Below, piece after piece: positions 1 to 10,099 of a DNA stretch of 64,000 nt. The notes under the pieces are model-generated. The model saw only the letters and a list, made by a program, of their open reading frames with translations. It ran no database searches and was not told the origin of the DNA. The stretch comes from Luteibacter jiangsuensis. Its GTDB lineage: Bacteria > Pseudomonadota > Gammaproteobacteria > Xanthomonadales > Rhodanobacteraceae. The DNA lies in NCBI RefSeq assembly GCF_011742555.1, contig NZ_JAAQQR010000001.1:744001-808000 (forward strand). Reading direction: 5' to 3'. The position numbers and the translations under genes were made by a program. How positions within the stretch are numbered: the stretch's first letter is position 1; every line of letters starts with the position of its first letter.

Positions 1-1116
1 CATGCCGAAGGTCTGCGTGCCGACGTTCTGGCTGAGACGAAGCGCGCCGAAGCTGCGGCCTGCGTCGCCCTTTTCCTGCGCAGTGAGGATGCCGTAATTG
101 GTGGAGCCCAGGCTGCCGTTGACCTTCACCGCGGCCGAGATGTCGGCAGCACCATGGCCATCGTCCGAGGCACCGCCCACGCGCCGCGTGTAGACCAGCT
201 GCGAGTAATCGTCGAGCAGGCTGAAATCGAAGATGCCCTGGTTTTCCGTGAAGAAGGGGCGCTTGTCGGTGAAGAAGGTTTCCTCGGGCGAGAAGTTCAC
301 CACGAGGTCGTCGCTTTCCACCTGGCCGAAGTCGGGATTGATGGTGGCCGTAAGCTGCGTCTGGCCATTCGGTTTCCAGAGAATGTCGGCGCCCTGCTCG
401 AACGTCGTGCCACCGTGCGCCCGGTCCACCTTGCCCACCACGTAAGGTGTCACCGCGAACAGCGACTGCGAATACGCGGGCATCCGCACGCGCTGGAAGC
501 CCGAAAGGAAACGCCCCTGGTCGAACGTGATCGTTGGCCACCCCATGCGTTCGCCGGTACTGCCGATCACACGGTCGATGTAGAGACCGATGGTTCGCTC
601 CCCGCCCTTCGCCTTGTGCATGGGCGCGATGTACCAGGGGATGAGCACTTCCACGGAATAACCGTCGGCGTCCTGGCTGACCGCATGATCCCAGCGACCG
701 TCCCAGTCGTAGCTGAAGTCGGATTCGTTGGTGATCACCTCGTCGGCGATGCCACCTTGCGACTTCACCTCGAAGTCGTAGCCCACGCGTCCGTCACCGT
801 TGAAATCCACCATGACATTGATGCGATCGACCAGGGCATTCTCGTCACGCCGTGTCTGCTGGCGCGAGCGAACCACTTCGCCATCGGGTTGCGTCGCCCG
901 GATCGCCACCGCAAGGCCCTTGGGTGTGGAGAGGATCCAGGCTTCCGTCGGCTGGCTGCCGGGTTTGCCCGTGAACGGCTGCGTCTGGCGAAAGTCGACG
1001 ATGTGTTTCGCGCCAGCCCATTCCGCGGGATCGATGTGCCCGTCGATCTTCACCTCCGCGAACGCGGGAGCGGCGGCGAGGCCCAGCAGCAAAGCGAGGG
1101 TGAGACGAGCGAGCAT
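1..1116 (-). CDS. DUF5916-type outer-membrane protein with carbohydrate-binding-like N-terminus (partial, C-terminus cut off)
   Basis: The reading frame is open from an ATG at 1116 to the left edge, giving 372 residues without a stop. It begins with a signal peptide (MLARLTLALLLGL...AAPAFA, cleavage after about residue 20). Residues 22-200 look like the family 9 carbohydrate-binding fold seen at the start of DUF5916 proteins (VKIDGHIDPAEW, then IDRINVMVDFNGDGR). Residues 215-372 carry phrases typical of DUF5916, such as INPDFGQVESDD and FFTENQGIFDF, which lead into a predicted outer-membrane beta-barrel that would lie outside this window. The function of the family is not established; members are secreted or outer-membrane proteins often near peptidases or TonB systems. 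No strong ribosome binding site is visible, so the start rests on the signal peptide. Confidence 0.8.
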   Translation of the reverse strand, partial: MLARLTLALLLGLAAAPAFAEVKIDGHIDPAEWAGAKHIVDFRQTQPFTGKPGSQPTEAWILSTPKGLAVAIRATQPDGEVVRSRQQTRRDENALVDRINVMVDFNGDGRVGYDFEVKSQGGIADEVITNESDFSYDWDGRWDHAVSQDADGYSVEVLIPWYIAPMHKAKGGERTIGLYIDRVIGSTGERMGWPTITFDQGRFLSGFQRVRMPAYSQSLFAVTPYVVGKVDRAHGGTTFEQGADILWKPNGQTQLTATINPDFGQVESDDLVVNFSPEETFFTDKRPFFTENQGIFDFSLLDDYSQLVYTRRVGGASDDGHGAADISAAVKVNGSLGSTNYGILTAQEKGDAGRSFGALRLSQNVGTQTFGM

Positions 1117-1196
1117 GAACGATCCAAAGCGTGAGAACTTACGCAAAGGATGCCCGCGAAACCGGAAAGGTTTGCCATGACCGTTGGCCCATGCGC

Positions 1197-2084
1197 TCAA
1201 CCCACCTCCCTGATCAACTCCACCAAGGCGCGGAGTGGCGCGGGCACGTGCCGCCGTCCCGGGTAGTAGAGGCAGAGGCGGTCGAACGGCGGGGTCCAGT
1301 CCTCGAGCACGCGTTCGAGGCGGCCTGCCGCCAGGGCCTCGGTGGCCTGGAATTCGGCAACGTAGGCAAGCCCGAGTCCGGCCAGTGCCGCTTCCAGCAT
1401 CAGGCGCGGCTCGTCCAGGGTGAGCGTGCCGCCCGTTTCCACCGCCAGCGTTTCACCGCGCCGTTCGAACTCCCAGCGATAGATGTGGCCGGCCGACATG
1501 CGTGCGCGTACGCACACGTGGTGCATGAGGTCCGCCGGCGTGCGTGGCCGGCCATGCCGCGCGAAGTAGTCGGGCGTCCCCACCACGGCGAAGCGGATCG
1601 GCGGCCCGAACGGCACCGCCACCATGTCGCCCGGCACCGTATCGGCGGTGCGAATGCCAGCGTCGAAACCCTCCCGCACGATGTCGATGAGGCGGTCGTC
1701 GGTCACCAGATCCAGATGCACATCCGGATACTTCCGCAGGAATGGGACAAGGTAGGGCCACATGGCCAGGTGCGCCGCGCCGGCCGAGGCATTGATGCGC
1801 AACGCCCCGGAGGGCGTTCCTGCTTCTTCGCTCGCCCGTTCCAGCGCACCCTGGATATCGGCCACGGCGGGCGCCACCTCGCCGACGAACCGCTCACCGG
1901 CTGCCGTGAGCCGGACACTGCGCGTGGTGCGATGAAAGAGCCGCGTGCCGATGCGGGCCTCCAGGGCGGCCACGGCCTGGCTGAGCGCCGACGTGGACAT
2001 CTCCAGGGACGCCGCGGCAGCCCGGAAGCTGCCCAGCCGCGCCACGGCAAGAACCGCTTCGAGTTCGGTGAGACCGGATCGCAT
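1197..2084 (-). CDS. LysR-family transcriptional regulator
   Basis: A 295-residue protein with the LysR layout: an N-terminal winged helix-turn-helix at about residues 5-62 (ELEAVLAVARLGSFRAAA, then ALSQAVAALEARIG and LFHRTTRSVRLT), and a substrate-binding effector domain from about residue 90 (GALRINASAGAAHLAMWPYL). Length is normal for the family. It is transcribed divergently from the aldehyde dehydrogenase at 2195, with 110 bases between them, the usual arrangement for a LysR protein that controls its divergent neighbour. A GGAGCGG ribosome binding site precedes the ATG. The effector molecule cannot be read from sequence; control of the aldehyde dehydrogenase is inference from position. 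Confidence 0.9.
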   Translation of the reverse strand: MRSGLTELEAVLAVARLGSFRAAAASLEMSTSALSQAVAALEARIGTRLFHRTTRSVRLTAAGERFVGEVAPAVADIQGALERASEEAGTPSGALRINASAGAAHLAMWPYLVPFLRKYPDVHLDLVTDDRLIDIVREGFDAGIRTADTVPGDMVAVPFGPPIRFAVVGTPDYFARHGRPRTPADLMHHVCVRARMSAGHIYRWEFERRGETLAVETGGTLTLDEPRLMLEAALAGLGLAYVAEFQATEALAAGRLERVLEDWTPPFDRLCLYYPGRRHVPAPLRALVELIREVG

Positions 2085-2194
2085 TATCCGCTCCAGCTTA
2101 ATGGGTTATTCCGATTTGTCCTTCTTATCAGATCAATGACCCGCCCGCATCCTGGAGAGCACCCGCGCCCTGGCGCGCTCATCTAGGACAGGTC

Positions 2195-3613
2195 ATGCAC
2201 ACCATCGAGCACATCTACATCGACGGCGCCTTCGTCGCGCCGCACGGCACCGAGCGCTTCGAGCTGTTCAATCCGGCCACCGAGGCAGTCATCGGCACGG
2301 TACGACTGGCCGACGCCGACGACGCGCGCCGCGCCATCGCTGCGGCGAAGCGCGCCTTCGAGACCTTCAGGACCGCGGGCGTGGAGGAGCGGATCGCCCT
2401 GCTCCAGCGCATGCACGACGCGGTGCTCGCGCGAGAGGACGACCTTTTCGCCGCCATCCGCGAGGAATACGGCGCACCCGTGTCCCGGGGGCGCTGGATG
2501 GCCCGGCACGCGTCCAGCGTGTTCGCCGATGCCATCGAGACACTGCGCACGTTCGAGTTCGAACGGCGCATGGGCACTGCCACGGTCGTCATGCAGCCGG
2601 CGGGGGTCGCGGGCCTCATCACGCCATGGAACAGCAACGCGGGCTTCATCTGCGGCAAGCTTGCAACGGCCATCGCCGCCGGCTGCACCGCTGTGATCAA
2701 GCCCAGCGAGATGAGCGCGTTGCAGACGAAGATCGTGACCGAAGCGCTGCACGAGGCGGGCGCCCCCGCGGGTGTGTTCAACATCGTGACCGGACGCGGC
2801 GACGTGGTGGGCGCGGAAATGGTGGCGAGCCCCGACATCGCGAAGATCTCGTTCACGGGCTCCACGGCGGTCGGCAAGGGCATCCTGCGCGACGGCGCGG
2901 CCACCCTGAAGCGTGTGACGCTGGAACTGGGCGGCAAGTCGCCGAGCGTGATCCTCGACGACGCGGATTTCGAGAAGGTCGTCCCGCTGGTGATCGGCGC
3001 AGGGTTCATGAACAGCGGCCAGGCATGCATCGCCGGCACACGCATCCTCGTACCGCGCTCGCGGCTCGCGGAGTTCGAGGCCCTGGCGGCGTCGGCGGTC
3101 GAAGCCGTCGTCGCCGGCGATCCGGCGGACAGCGCCACCGAGATCGGCCCCATGGTGAGCGCGAAGCAGTGGCAGCGCGTGCAGGGCTACATCCGCAAGG
3201 GCATCGAGGAAGGTGCCCGCCTGCTCGCCGGTGGCGAAGGGCGCCCGGCCGGGCACACGCGTGGCTGGCTGGTGCGCCCGACGCTGTTCACCGACGTGCG
3301 CAACGACATGACGATTGCCCGCGAAGAGATCTTCGGTCCGGTCCTCTCGGTGATCGCCTACGACGACGAAGAGGAAGCGATCGCCATCGCGAACGACACG
3401 AGCTACGGCTTGCAGGCCTATGTGTTCTCGGGCGATCTCGAACGCGCCCGGCGTGTGGCCACCCGCATCGACGCCGGCCGCGTGCTGATCAACACGCTGG
3501 CACACGAACCCAAGGCGCCCTTCGGCGGATTCAAGCAGTCCGGCATCGGGCGCGAATACGGCCAGTTCGGACTGGAAGCATACCTCGAGCCGAAGGCATA
3601 CCTCGGCCTGTGA
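2195..3613 (+). CDS. NAD(P)-dependent aldehyde dehydrogenase family protein
   Basis: A 472-residue aldehyde dehydrogenase that oxidises an aldehyde to the carboxylic acid with NAD(P)+. The cofactor-binding and catalytic landmarks are present: the PWN motif (GLITPWNSNAG), KPSEMSALQ, FTGSTAVGKGI, the general base glutamate in LELGGKSPS and the nucleophilic cysteine in NSGQACIAGTRI. The C-terminal PFGGFKQSGIGREYG motif completes the fold. The natural substrate is not evident; the closest general class is the broad-specificity enzymes of the aldehyde/betaine/vanillin group. It lies divergently from a LysR regulator that probably controls it. The ATG is preceded by AGGACAGG. Confidence 0.92.
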   Translation: MHTIEHIYIDGAFVAPHGTERFELFNPATEAVIGTVRLADADDARRAIAAAKRAFETFRTAGVEERIALLQRMHDAVLAREDDLFAAIREEYGAPVSRGRWMARHASSVFADAIETLRTFEFERRMGTATVVMQPAGVAGLITPWNSNAGFICGKLATAIAAGCTAVIKPSEMSALQTKIVTEALHEAGAPAGVFNIVTGRGDVVGAEMVASPDIAKISFTGSTAVGKGILRDGAATLKRVTLELGGKSPSVILDDADFEKVVPLVIGAGFMNSGQACIAGTRILVPRSRLAEFEALAASAVEAVVAGDPADSATEIGPMVSAKQWQRVQGYIRKGIEEGARLLAGGEGRPAGHTRGWLVRPTLFTDVRNDMTIAREEIFGPVLSVIAYDDEEEAIAIANDTSYGLQAYVFSGDLERARRVATRIDAGRVLINTLAHEPKAPFGGFKQSGIGREYGQFGLEAYLEPKAYLGL

Positions 3614-3714
3614 GGCCGACGAGGCGCGTCGCGCAAGCCCGACCATTGCGCGGCGCGCCCCACCAACGGCCGCCTGTCTGCTAACGTCTGCAGGCCAATC
3701 TCCCGGGGGATCCC

Positions 3715-4614
3715 ATGCTCGCACGCACCTGTCTCGCGCTCGCTCTCGCCATCGCCCTGCCCGCCATGGCGGATGACGCGAAGAAGACGCCCACGCCGAA
3801 GGAACTGCTCGCCAAGTCCGCCCCCGCCGAGTGGCGCACGCCCGATCCACAGAACCTGGTGTACATGGACCTGCCGCAGGGTCGGGTGATCATCGAGCTG
3901 GCGCAGGACTGGTCGCCGCTGCACGCCGCGAACATCCGCACGATGATCCGCGAACACTATTTCGACGGCACGCAGATCATCCGCGTGCAGGACAACTTCG
4001 TCACCCAATGGGGCGATCCGGACGGCGACGACAAGAAGAAGGCCAAGAGCCTGGGCACCGCGAAGGAAACCCTCGCGCCCGAATTCACGCGCAAGGGCGG
4101 CAGCTATCCCTTCACCAGGCTGCCCGACGGCGACGTCTACGCGCCGGAAGTCGGATTTTCCGATGGGTTCCCGGTGGCGCGCGACGGCAAGGGCGAGGCC
4201 TGGATCACGCACTGCTACGGCACCGTGGGCGTTGCGCGCGATACCGGCGCGGAAACCGGCAACGGCAGCTCGCTCTACGCCATCATCGGCCAGGCACCGC
4301 GCAACCTGGACCGCAACCTCGCGGTGGCCGGCAAGGTCATCAAGGGCATGGAGATCCTCTCGGCCTATCCGCGCGGCGGCGAACCGATGGGCTTCTACGA
4401 CAAGCCCGAGCAACGCGTGACCATCAAGAGCGTTCGCCTCGCGGCAGACGTGCCCGAGGCCGAACGCACGCCGATCCAGGTGCTGCGCACGGACAGCAAG
4501 ACCTTCGCCGCGGTGATCGAAGCCAAGCGCAACCGCCGCGACGACTTCTACACCCGCCCCGCGGGGAAGATCGACCTGTGCAACATCAGCGTGCCGGTGC
4601 GCGATCCAAGGTAG
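3715..4614 (+). CDS. Exported peptidyl-prolyl cis-trans isomerase, cyclophilin type
   Basis: A 299-residue protein with a signal peptide (MLARTCLALALAIALPAMA, cleavage before DD) and a cyclophilin-like domain from about residue 45 (VYMDLPQGRVIIELAQDWSP, then HYFDGTQIIRVQDNFVTQWGDPDG). It would catalyse proline isomerisation during protein folding in the periplasm. The middle holds a long insertion before the usual GSSLYAIIGQAPRNLDRN and VAGKVIKGMEIL segments, so it is larger than the minimal cyclophilin. The start is supported by GGGGGA eight bases upstream. Its TAG stop codon is formed by the first three bases of the palindromic repeat that follows, so the last residues (RDPR) run straight into the repeat. 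Confidence 0.9.
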   Translation: MLARTCLALALAIALPAMADDAKKTPTPKELLAKSAPAEWRTPDPQNLVYMDLPQGRVIIELAQDWSPLHAANIRTMIREHYFDGTQIIRVQDNFVTQWGDPDGDDKKKAKSLGTAKETLAPEFTRKGGSYPFTRLPDGDVYAPEVGFSDGFPVARDGKGEAWITHCYGTVGVARDTGAETGNGSSLYAIIGQAPRNLDRNLAVAGKVIKGMEILSAYPRGGEPMGFYDKPEQRVTIKSVRLAADVPEAERTPIQVLRTDSKTFAAVIEAKRNRRDDFYTRPAGKIDLCNISVPVRDPR

Positions 4615-4714
4615 GAGCGCGCCCTGCGCGCGACATGTTTTGAGGCAGTGCCCGGAGCTGGCGCGCGAGATGGAGGACTGGCGCGAAAAGATGTCGCGCG
4701 CAGGCGCGCTCCTA
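4612..4714. repeat. Palindromic REP-like pair (TAGGAGCGCGCC family), copy 1
   Basis: Two inverted arms of about 23 bases, TAGGAGCGCGCCCTGCGCGC... at 4612 and its complement ending in ...GCGCGCTCCTA at 4714, enclose a 50-base centre. It fills the gap between convergent genes. The TAG at each outer end is the actual stop codon of the flanking gene on that side. A second copy lies at 56517-56621. Such paired palindromes are common in Xanthomonadales genomes and may fold into a cruciform that also terminates transcription from both sides. Confidence 0.85.
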
Positions 4715-5542
4715 CATCTGCGATGCACCCGCAGGCGCATCGGCCAGGATGGCCTCGCGCAGCGCCTTGAGTTTCGCCTTCAACTTCGCCTCGTTCTCGG
4801 GCCCCACGCGAATCATGAACTTCTGGCCCACCGACAGCTGCTCGTAGGTGGGATTGGCATAGACGTAACCTTCCTTGGCCGGAATCAGTTGCAGCGAGCC
4901 CTTCGGTTCGGGCGCGGCAAGCATATGGTCGATCACCTCGATCAGGCGGTCGTTGAAATAGCCGCCGGTGCCGAGATCGCGATAGGCGCTCTGGAACAGC
5001 GGATAATTGCGCTTGTACCAGTCTGCGGCCGCCTTGGGATTCACCCGGTCGGCAACGTACATGTACGTGTCGTAGCGCGTGTAGTTCTTTTTCGCCTCGA
5101 CGAACATGCCGTCGTCCGATTGCACCTGGAAACGCCCCGTGGGCGTGCGCAGCGGCACGATGTTCATGCCGATGGTGTGCTTCGGTAGCGCGTCGATGGT
5201 CGAAACCATCCGCGAGACGATGGCCTGAGGTTTCAGCAGCGACTTGAGCGCGTCGTCGCTCGTGAGCGCGAGCAGCCCGGCGAGCACGGCGTCGTCGCTC
5301 TGGTCCAGCGACGGCAAGGCAGCCGTGGAACCGCTGGCGGGGCCGATGGGATGCTGCGGCAAGGCCGCGTCGTGCACGGTGCCGGCATGCGCCGGCTCGG
5401 ACGAACCCGCGGCGGCAAACGGCGGCGCTTCCGCCTTGTCCCGCGCCATCTTCTCCCGATACACGAAGATGCCGACGACGACGGCAATCGCCACCACCAG
5501 CAAACCCGCAACCCATTTCGAACCCGACGACTGATTGCTCAA
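4712..5542 (-). CDS. DUF3014 domain-containing membrane-anchored protein
   Basis: About 276 residues. An N-terminal membrane segment (WVAGLLVVAIAVVVGIFVY, about residues 10-28) is followed by a low-complexity Ala/Pro linker and a soluble domain of about 200 residues matching DUF3014 (LKSLLKPQAIVSRMVSTID, DRVNPKAAADWYKRNYPLF, RVGPENEAKLKAKLKALR). The function of the family is unknown; the topology suggests a periplasmic domain. I chose the TTG at 5542 because GGGAGCGG lies four bases upstream and it puts the membrane segment near the end; an in-frame TTG at 5566 would add eight residues but has a badly spaced ribosome binding site. The TAG stop belongs to the palindromic repeat it shares with the convergent cyclophilin gene. 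Confidence 0.8.
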   Translation of the reverse strand: MSNQSSGSKWVAGLLVVAIAVVVGIFVYREKMARDKAEAPPFAAAGSSEPAHAGTVHDAALPQHPIGPASGSTAALPSLDQSDDAVLAGLLALTSDDALKSLLKPQAIVSRMVSTIDALPKHTIGMNIVPLRTPTGRFQVQSDDGMFVEAKKNYTRYDTYMYVADRVNPKAAADWYKRNYPLFQSAYRDLGTGGYFNDRLIEVIDHMLAAPEPKGSLQLIPAKEGYVYANPTYEQLSVGQKFMIRVGPENEAKLKAKLKALREAILADAPAGASQM

Positions 5543-5670
5543 TGTACCGCTCCCGCTGAAAACCAAGCCTCCATGGGACTACGGATGAGGGGTTGAGTTC
5601 AAATCGAGTCGTGGGCAATCCATCGAAAACACCGCTCGTCCCGCGAAATCACGCCTGTGAGCGCCTGGGG

Positions 5671-6438
5671 CTACGGGTCGACCGCGAGTTTGCGCACGGC
5701 GTCCGACGGCACCAGACACGTGCGGGGCTTCCTCGACAGGTCGATGTGCAGGACGCCTTCCGGCTTTGGCGCGTGATAATGCACCTCGCCGGCGACGCAA
5801 GGCACCGTCGTCGGTGTCACGCCGAACATGGCGCGCCATAGGCGCAGTGCCATCATGGCGGTGGTCGCGTAGCCGGGGTGCTGACCATCGGCGTGGGTCC
5901 AGGCAAGCTCTGGATGAGTTTGCATCAGTTTCCTGCGCGGTTCGGCGATCTCGACATAGGCCGCGCCGCTGGCGCTCGCGATGGCGCGTTCGCCGAATTC
6001 GAGCGCTTCGTTCGTTTCCCTGCTCGACTGCCACGTACCCAGATAGAACACGCGTGCCCCGGCCGCTCGGGCCATACGCGATGCTTCCCTGGCGGACCGC
6101 ATCGCGGGAAGCGTGGAAAAGCCCTCCTGCCGGCACGCGGCCGGGCAGAAGGCGTCGCCTCCCCGCTCTTGCAGAATCACGTCCGTGTAACCGCCCTCGG
6201 TAAGGGCCTTCGTCACCAGAGGATTGCGCATGGCGTCCGCCAGTGAGGCTCCGGGGCTGGCGATCATGTCGACGTCCATGCGCGTCCCGTCAGGAGCAAG
6301 CGAGGCGAACGCGTTCGGCAGGTCGTTGACGTAGGTGAGGCTGTTGCCGATGAAGAGGACGCGGTGCTCGGGTTCGCTGGCCTGCGCCCCGGCCAATGCA
6401 AACAGAGTGAGGATGGCCACGACGAGGCATCGGCGCAT
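5671..6438 (-). CDS. Exported SGNH-fold hydrolase
   Basis: A 255-residue protein with a signal peptide (MRRCLVVAILTLFALAGAQA). The mature part shows the SGNH hydrolase signature: block I with the catalytic serine in VLFIGNSLTYVNDLP (about residue 33) and block V with the Asp-x-x-His pair in HADGQHPG (about residue 188). It would be a periplasmic or secreted esterase or lipase-like enzyme. Two cysteine pairs in the middle (FCPAAC) may form disulfides. The C-terminal 40 residues (HYHAPKPEGVLHID) are not part of the core fold. The substrate is not evident. Confidence 0.8.
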   Translation of the reverse strand: MRRCLVVAILTLFALAGAQASEPEHRVLFIGNSLTYVNDLPNAFASLAPDGTRMDVDMIASPGASLADAMRNPLVTKALTEGGYTDVILQERGGDAFCPAACRQEGFSTLPAMRSAREASRMARAAGARVFYLGTWQSSRETNEALEFGERAIASASGAAYVEIAEPRRKLMQTHPELAWTHADGQHPGYATTAMMALRLWRAMFGVTPTTVPCVAGEVHYHAPKPEGVLHIDLSRKPRTCLVPSDAVRKLAVDP

Positions 6439-6519
6439 GGAGAGTTCCGGGAAGAAAGGCCACTACCCGGCCTTAGTTTGCATAGGCTACGCTGGAGACG
6501 CGGGGAACTGGGGCGCTGG

Positions 6520-6539
6520 GCCCCTGCTTTCGCAGGGGC
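6520..6539. repeat. GC-rich stem-loop downstream of icmF
   Basis: An eight-base-pair perfect stem (GCCCCTGC / GCAGGGGC) with a four-base loop lies just past the icmF stop codon. It has no T-tract on either strand, so it is not a classical intrinsic terminator. It may be a short dispersed palindrome or may protect the 3' end of the icmF transcript. Only one copy was seen in this window. Confidence 0.5.
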
Positions 6540-6553
6540 GACGGCCTTGGTGG

Positions 6554-9500
6554 TTACATGTTGCGGCGGTATTCCCCGCCCACGTCGTACAGCGCGTGAC
6601 TGATCTGGCCCAGCGAATTGTGCTGCACGGCTTCCATCAGTTCCTCGAACACGTTGCGGCGGTCGCGGGCCGTCTTCTGGAGCTTCTTCAGACTTTCCGG
6701 GGCCAGGCCGTTACGGGCCTTGCCGTAGAGGCGCACGTTGTCGATCTGCTGGCCCTTCTCTTCTTCCGTGGAGCGGATGAGTTCGATCTCGGTGGCGATC
6801 TCGCCACCATGGTCCTTGGGCAGGAAGGTGTTCACGCCGATGAGCGGCAGCGAGCCGTCGTGCTTCTTGTGCTCGTAGTACATCGACTCTTCCTGGATCT
6901 TGCCGCGCTGGTACATCGTGTCCATCGCGCCGAGCACGCCGCCGCGCTCGCTGATCGCCTCGAATTCCTTGTAGACAGCCTCTTCCACGAGGTCGGTGAG
7001 TTCGTCCACCACGAAGCTACCCTGCCACGGGTTCTCGTTAAAGTTGAGGCCAAGCTCGCGATTGATGATGAGCTGGATGGCCACCGCGCGGCGCACGCTT
7101 TCCTCGGTGGGCGTGGTGATCGCCTCGTCGTACGCGTTCGTGTGCAGGCTGTTGCAGTTGTCGAACAGCGCATAGAGCGCCTGCAGCGTGGTGCGGATGT
7201 CGTTGAACTGGATTTCCTGCGCGTGCAGCGAGCGGCCCGACGTCTGGATGTGATATTTCAGCATCTGACTGCGCGCGCTGGCGCCGTAGCGTTCGCGCAT
7301 GGCGCGGGCCCAGATGCGGCGCGCCACGCGGCCGATCACGGTGTATTCGGGATCCATGCCGTTCGAGAAGAAGAACGACAGGTTCGGCGCGAAGTCGTCG
7401 ATCTTCATGCCGCGCGCCAGGTAGTACTCGACGATGGTGAAGCCGTTCGACAGCGTGAAGGCCAGCTGGCTGATCGGGTTCGCCCCGGCTTCGGCGATGT
7501 GGTAGCCGGAGATCGACACGGAATAGAAGTTGCGCACCTTGTGATCGACGAAGTACTGCTGGATGTCGCCCATCATGCGCAGGGCGAATTCCGTGCTGAA
7601 GATGCAGGTGTTCTGCGCCTGGTCTTCCTTCAGGATGTCGGCCTGCACCGTGCCGCGCACGGTGGCCAGGGTATGCGCCTTGATCCGCGCGTAGGTTTCC
7701 GCGTCCACCACTTCCTCGCCGGAAACGCCGAGGAGGCCGAGGCCCAGCCCGTCGTTGCCCTTGGGCAATTCGCCGTTGTACCGCGGACGGTTGCCGTCCG
7801 GGTACAGCTCGGCGATGCGCGCATTGACGCGCTCCCAGCGGGACGCATCCTCGTTGAGGTATTTTTCGACGTTCTGGTCGATGGCCGTGTTCATGAACAT
7901 GGCGAGGATGATCGGCGCCGGCCCGTTGATCGTCATCGACACGGAAGTGGTCGGCGCCGAAAGGTCGAAGCCGGAGTAAAGCTTCTTCATGTCGTCGAGC
8001 GTGGCGATGGACACGCCGGAATTGCCGATCTTGCCGTAGATGTCGGGACGCGGCGCCGGATCTTCGCCGTACAACGTCACCGAGTCGAACGCCGTGGACA
8101 GGCGCGCGGCCCCGCCGCCCAGCGACAGGTAATGGAAACGGCGATTGGTGCGCTCGGGCGTGCCCTCGCCCGCGAACATGCGGGTCGGGTCCTCGCCGGC
8201 GCGGCGATAAGGGAACACGCCGCCGGTGTACGGATAGTGCCCCGGCAGGTTCTCGCGCATGAGGAAGGAAAGCAGGTCGCCCCAGTCCTTCGTTTTCGGC
8301 GGCGACACCTTCGGAATCTTCTGGTGGCTGAGCGATTCGCGGTAGTTCTCCACGCGGATCACCTTGTCGCGAACCTGGTATTCGTTGAACTCGGCGGTGA
8401 CCGATTCGAAGCGGGCCGGCCACTCGCGCAGCAGGTGGATGGCCTCGCTGGACAACTCACGCACCGCTTCGTTGTAGCGCTGGCGCAGCGTGATGAGCGA
8501 GCGGTCGCCATGCACCGTGAGCAGCGCATGGTCGTAGAGATCGAACGCACGCGGCAGCGATTCGTCGCCAATGTCCTTCAGCGATTCGTAGTAATGCTGC
8601 GCCTTGCTGGCCGCCGCGGCCTGCGTCGCGATGGCGGCATTCACGCCGCGCCCCTGCTCGGCGATTTCCGCCAGGTAGCGCACGCGGCTGCCGGGGATGA
8701 GTACCGTGGCGCGAGGCTCGCGCAGGCTGGTATCGACGTCCGGCGTCCACGTGGCCTCGGGGAGCGAGAGCTTTTCGCGCAGCAGGCGGCACAGGTTGTC
8801 GAACATCCAGGTAACACCCGGATCGTTGAACTGGCTGGCGATGGTCGGATACACCGGCACCTTGTCGTCGGCCAGCTGGAAGGCCGCGCGATTGCGCTTC
8901 CACTGCTTGCGCACATCGCGCAGGGCGTCCTCGGCACCGCGCTTATCGAACTTGTTGAGTACCACGAGTTCCGCGAAGTCGAGCATGTCGATCTTCTCGA
9001 GCTGGCTCGCGGCGCCGTACTCGCTGGTCATCACGTAGACGGGGAAGTCGACGAGGTCGACGATTTCCGAATCGCTCTGGCCGATGCCGGCGGTTTCGAC
9101 GATCACCAGGTCGTAGGCCTGGGCCTTGAGGAAATCGATGCAGTCGTGCAACACCACGGACGTGGCGGCGTGCTGCCGGCGTGTCGCCATCGAGCGCATA
9201 TACACACGCGGGCTGCGAAGCGAGTTCATGCGGATGCGATCGCCCAGCAGCGCGCCGCCGCTACGCCGGCGGGTCGGGTCCACCGCAAGCACCGCGATGC
9301 GCATCTGCGGGAACGCGTGCAGGAAACGCAGCAGCAGTTCGTCCACGACGGACGACTTGCCGGCACCGCCGGTGCCGGTGAGGCCGAGCACGGGCGTCTT
9401 GCCGCCGGCCAGCTTCCATGCCTTTCGCAGGCGGGCCAGTTCTTCTTCGCCCAGCCGGTCTTCCTCGATGGCCGAAAGCATGGCGCCGATGGAGATCTCG

Positions 9501-10006
9501 TCGTCCACCGAAGCGGACGGCGGCGCGACTTCCACGCGCTGCTTCGCCGCAGCGCGGGTGCGCGTCATCACGTCCTCGATCATCTCGACGAGGCCGAGCT
9601 TCATGCCGTCGTTGGGATGGTAGATGCGCTCCACGCCATAGGCCTGGAGTTCCTTGATCTCCTCCGGCGTGATGGTGCCGCCGCCACCGCCGAAGACGCG
9701 CACATGGCCTGCCCCGCGCTCGCGCAGCATGTCCACCATGTACTTGAAATATTCCACGTGGCCGCCCTGGTACGACGACAGCGCAATGGCGTCCGCGTCT
9801 TCCTGCAGCGCCGCGCGCACCACGTCTTCCACCGAGCGGTTGTGGCCCAGGTGGATCACCTCGGCCCCCTGGCTCTGGATGATCCGGCGCATGATGTTGA
9901 TGGCCGCGTCGTGGCCGTCGAAGAGGCTCGCCGCCGTCACGAAGCGCAGCGGCGTGGCTTCCGCGTCCGTGTTGCTGGCGGGAATGTGCTTGGGCTGCGA
10001 GCTCAT
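6554..10006 (-). CDS. icmF: Fused isobutyryl-CoA mutase/G-protein chaperone IcmF
   Basis: A 1150-residue protein that rearranges isobutyryl-CoA and butyryl-CoA (and related acyl-CoAs) using adenosylcobalamin, with its own GTPase chaperone built in. Order: a B12-binding domain at about 20-150 with the Asp-x-His motif in [16 protein letters not shown]; a MeaB-like GTPase at about 205-410 with the P-loop [12 protein letters not shown] and the [10 protein letters not shown] specificity motif; then the mutase substrate-binding TIM barrel from about 520 ([44 protein letters not shown]). Length and order match the IcmF family. The start at 10006 gives the MSSQPK N-terminus; the frame is open further upstream but that part runs into a dispersed repeat and is not conserved protein. 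Confidence 0.95.
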   Translation of the reverse strand: MSSQPKHIPASNTDAEATPLRFVTAASLFDGHDAAINIMRRIIQSQGAEVIHLGHNRSVEDVVRAALQEDADAIALSSYQGGHVEYFKYMVDMLRERGAGHVRVFGGGGGTITPEEIKELQAYGVERIYHPNDGMKLGLVEMIEDVMTRTRAAAKQRVEVAPPSASVDDEISIGAMLSAIEEDRLGEEELARLRKAWKLAGGKTPVLGLTGTGGAGKSSVVDELLLRFLHAFPQMRIAVLAVDPTRRRSGGALLGDRIRMNSLRSPRVYMRSMATRRQHAATSVVLHDCIDFLKAQAYDLVIVETAGIGQSDSEIVDLVDFPVYVMTSEYGAASQLEKIDMLDFAELVVLNKFDKRGAEDALRDVRKQWKRNRAAFQLADDKVPVYPTIASQFNDPGVTWMFDNLCRLLREKLSLPEATWTPDVDTSLREPRATVLIPGSRVRYLAEIAEQGRGVNAAIATQAAAASKAQHYYESLKDIGDESLPRAFDLYDHALLTVHGDRSLITLRQRYNEAVRELSSEAIHLLREWPARFESVTAEFNEYQVRDKVIRVENYRESLSHQKIPKVSPPKTKDWGDLLSFLMRENLPGHYPYTGGVFPYRRAGEDPTRMFAGEGTPERTNRRFHYLSLGGGAARLSTAFDSVTLYGEDPAPRPDIYGKIGNSGVSIATLDDMKKLYSGFDLSAPTTSVSMTINGPAPIILAMFMNTAIDQNVEKYLNEDASRWERVNARIAELYPDGNRPRYNGELPKGNDGLGLGLLGVSGEEVVDAETYARIKAHTLATVRGTVQADILKEDQAQNTCIFSTEFALRMMGDIQQYFVDHKVRNFYSVSISGYHIAEAGANPISQLAFTLSNGFTIVEYYLARGMKIDDFAPNLSFFFSNGMDPEYTVIGRVARRIWARAMRERYGASARSQMLKYHIQTSGRSLHAQEIQFNDIRTTLQALYALFDNCNSLHTNAYDEAITTPTEESVRRAVAIQLIINRELGLNFNENPWQGSFVVDELTDLVEEAVYKEFEAISERGGVLGAMDTMYQRGKIQEESMYYEHKKHDGSLPLIGVNTFLPKDHGGEIATEIELIRSTEEEKGQQIDNVRLYGKARNGLAPESLKKLQKTARDRRNVFEELMEAVQHNSLGQISHALYDVGGEYRRNM

Positions 10007-10099
10007 GGAAACTCCGGACGATCGACGACAGTGGGGAGCCGTGAATTCTACTGCGGCGTGCGTAGCGGTCCTTGCTGCGCTGCAGCGTATAAGCGCACC

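Noticed and set aside
154-1134. Plus-strand frame of 326 codons at the left edge
   Set aside because: The opposite strand encodes a protein with signal peptide and DUF5916 features; the plus-strand frame has no recognisable domain.
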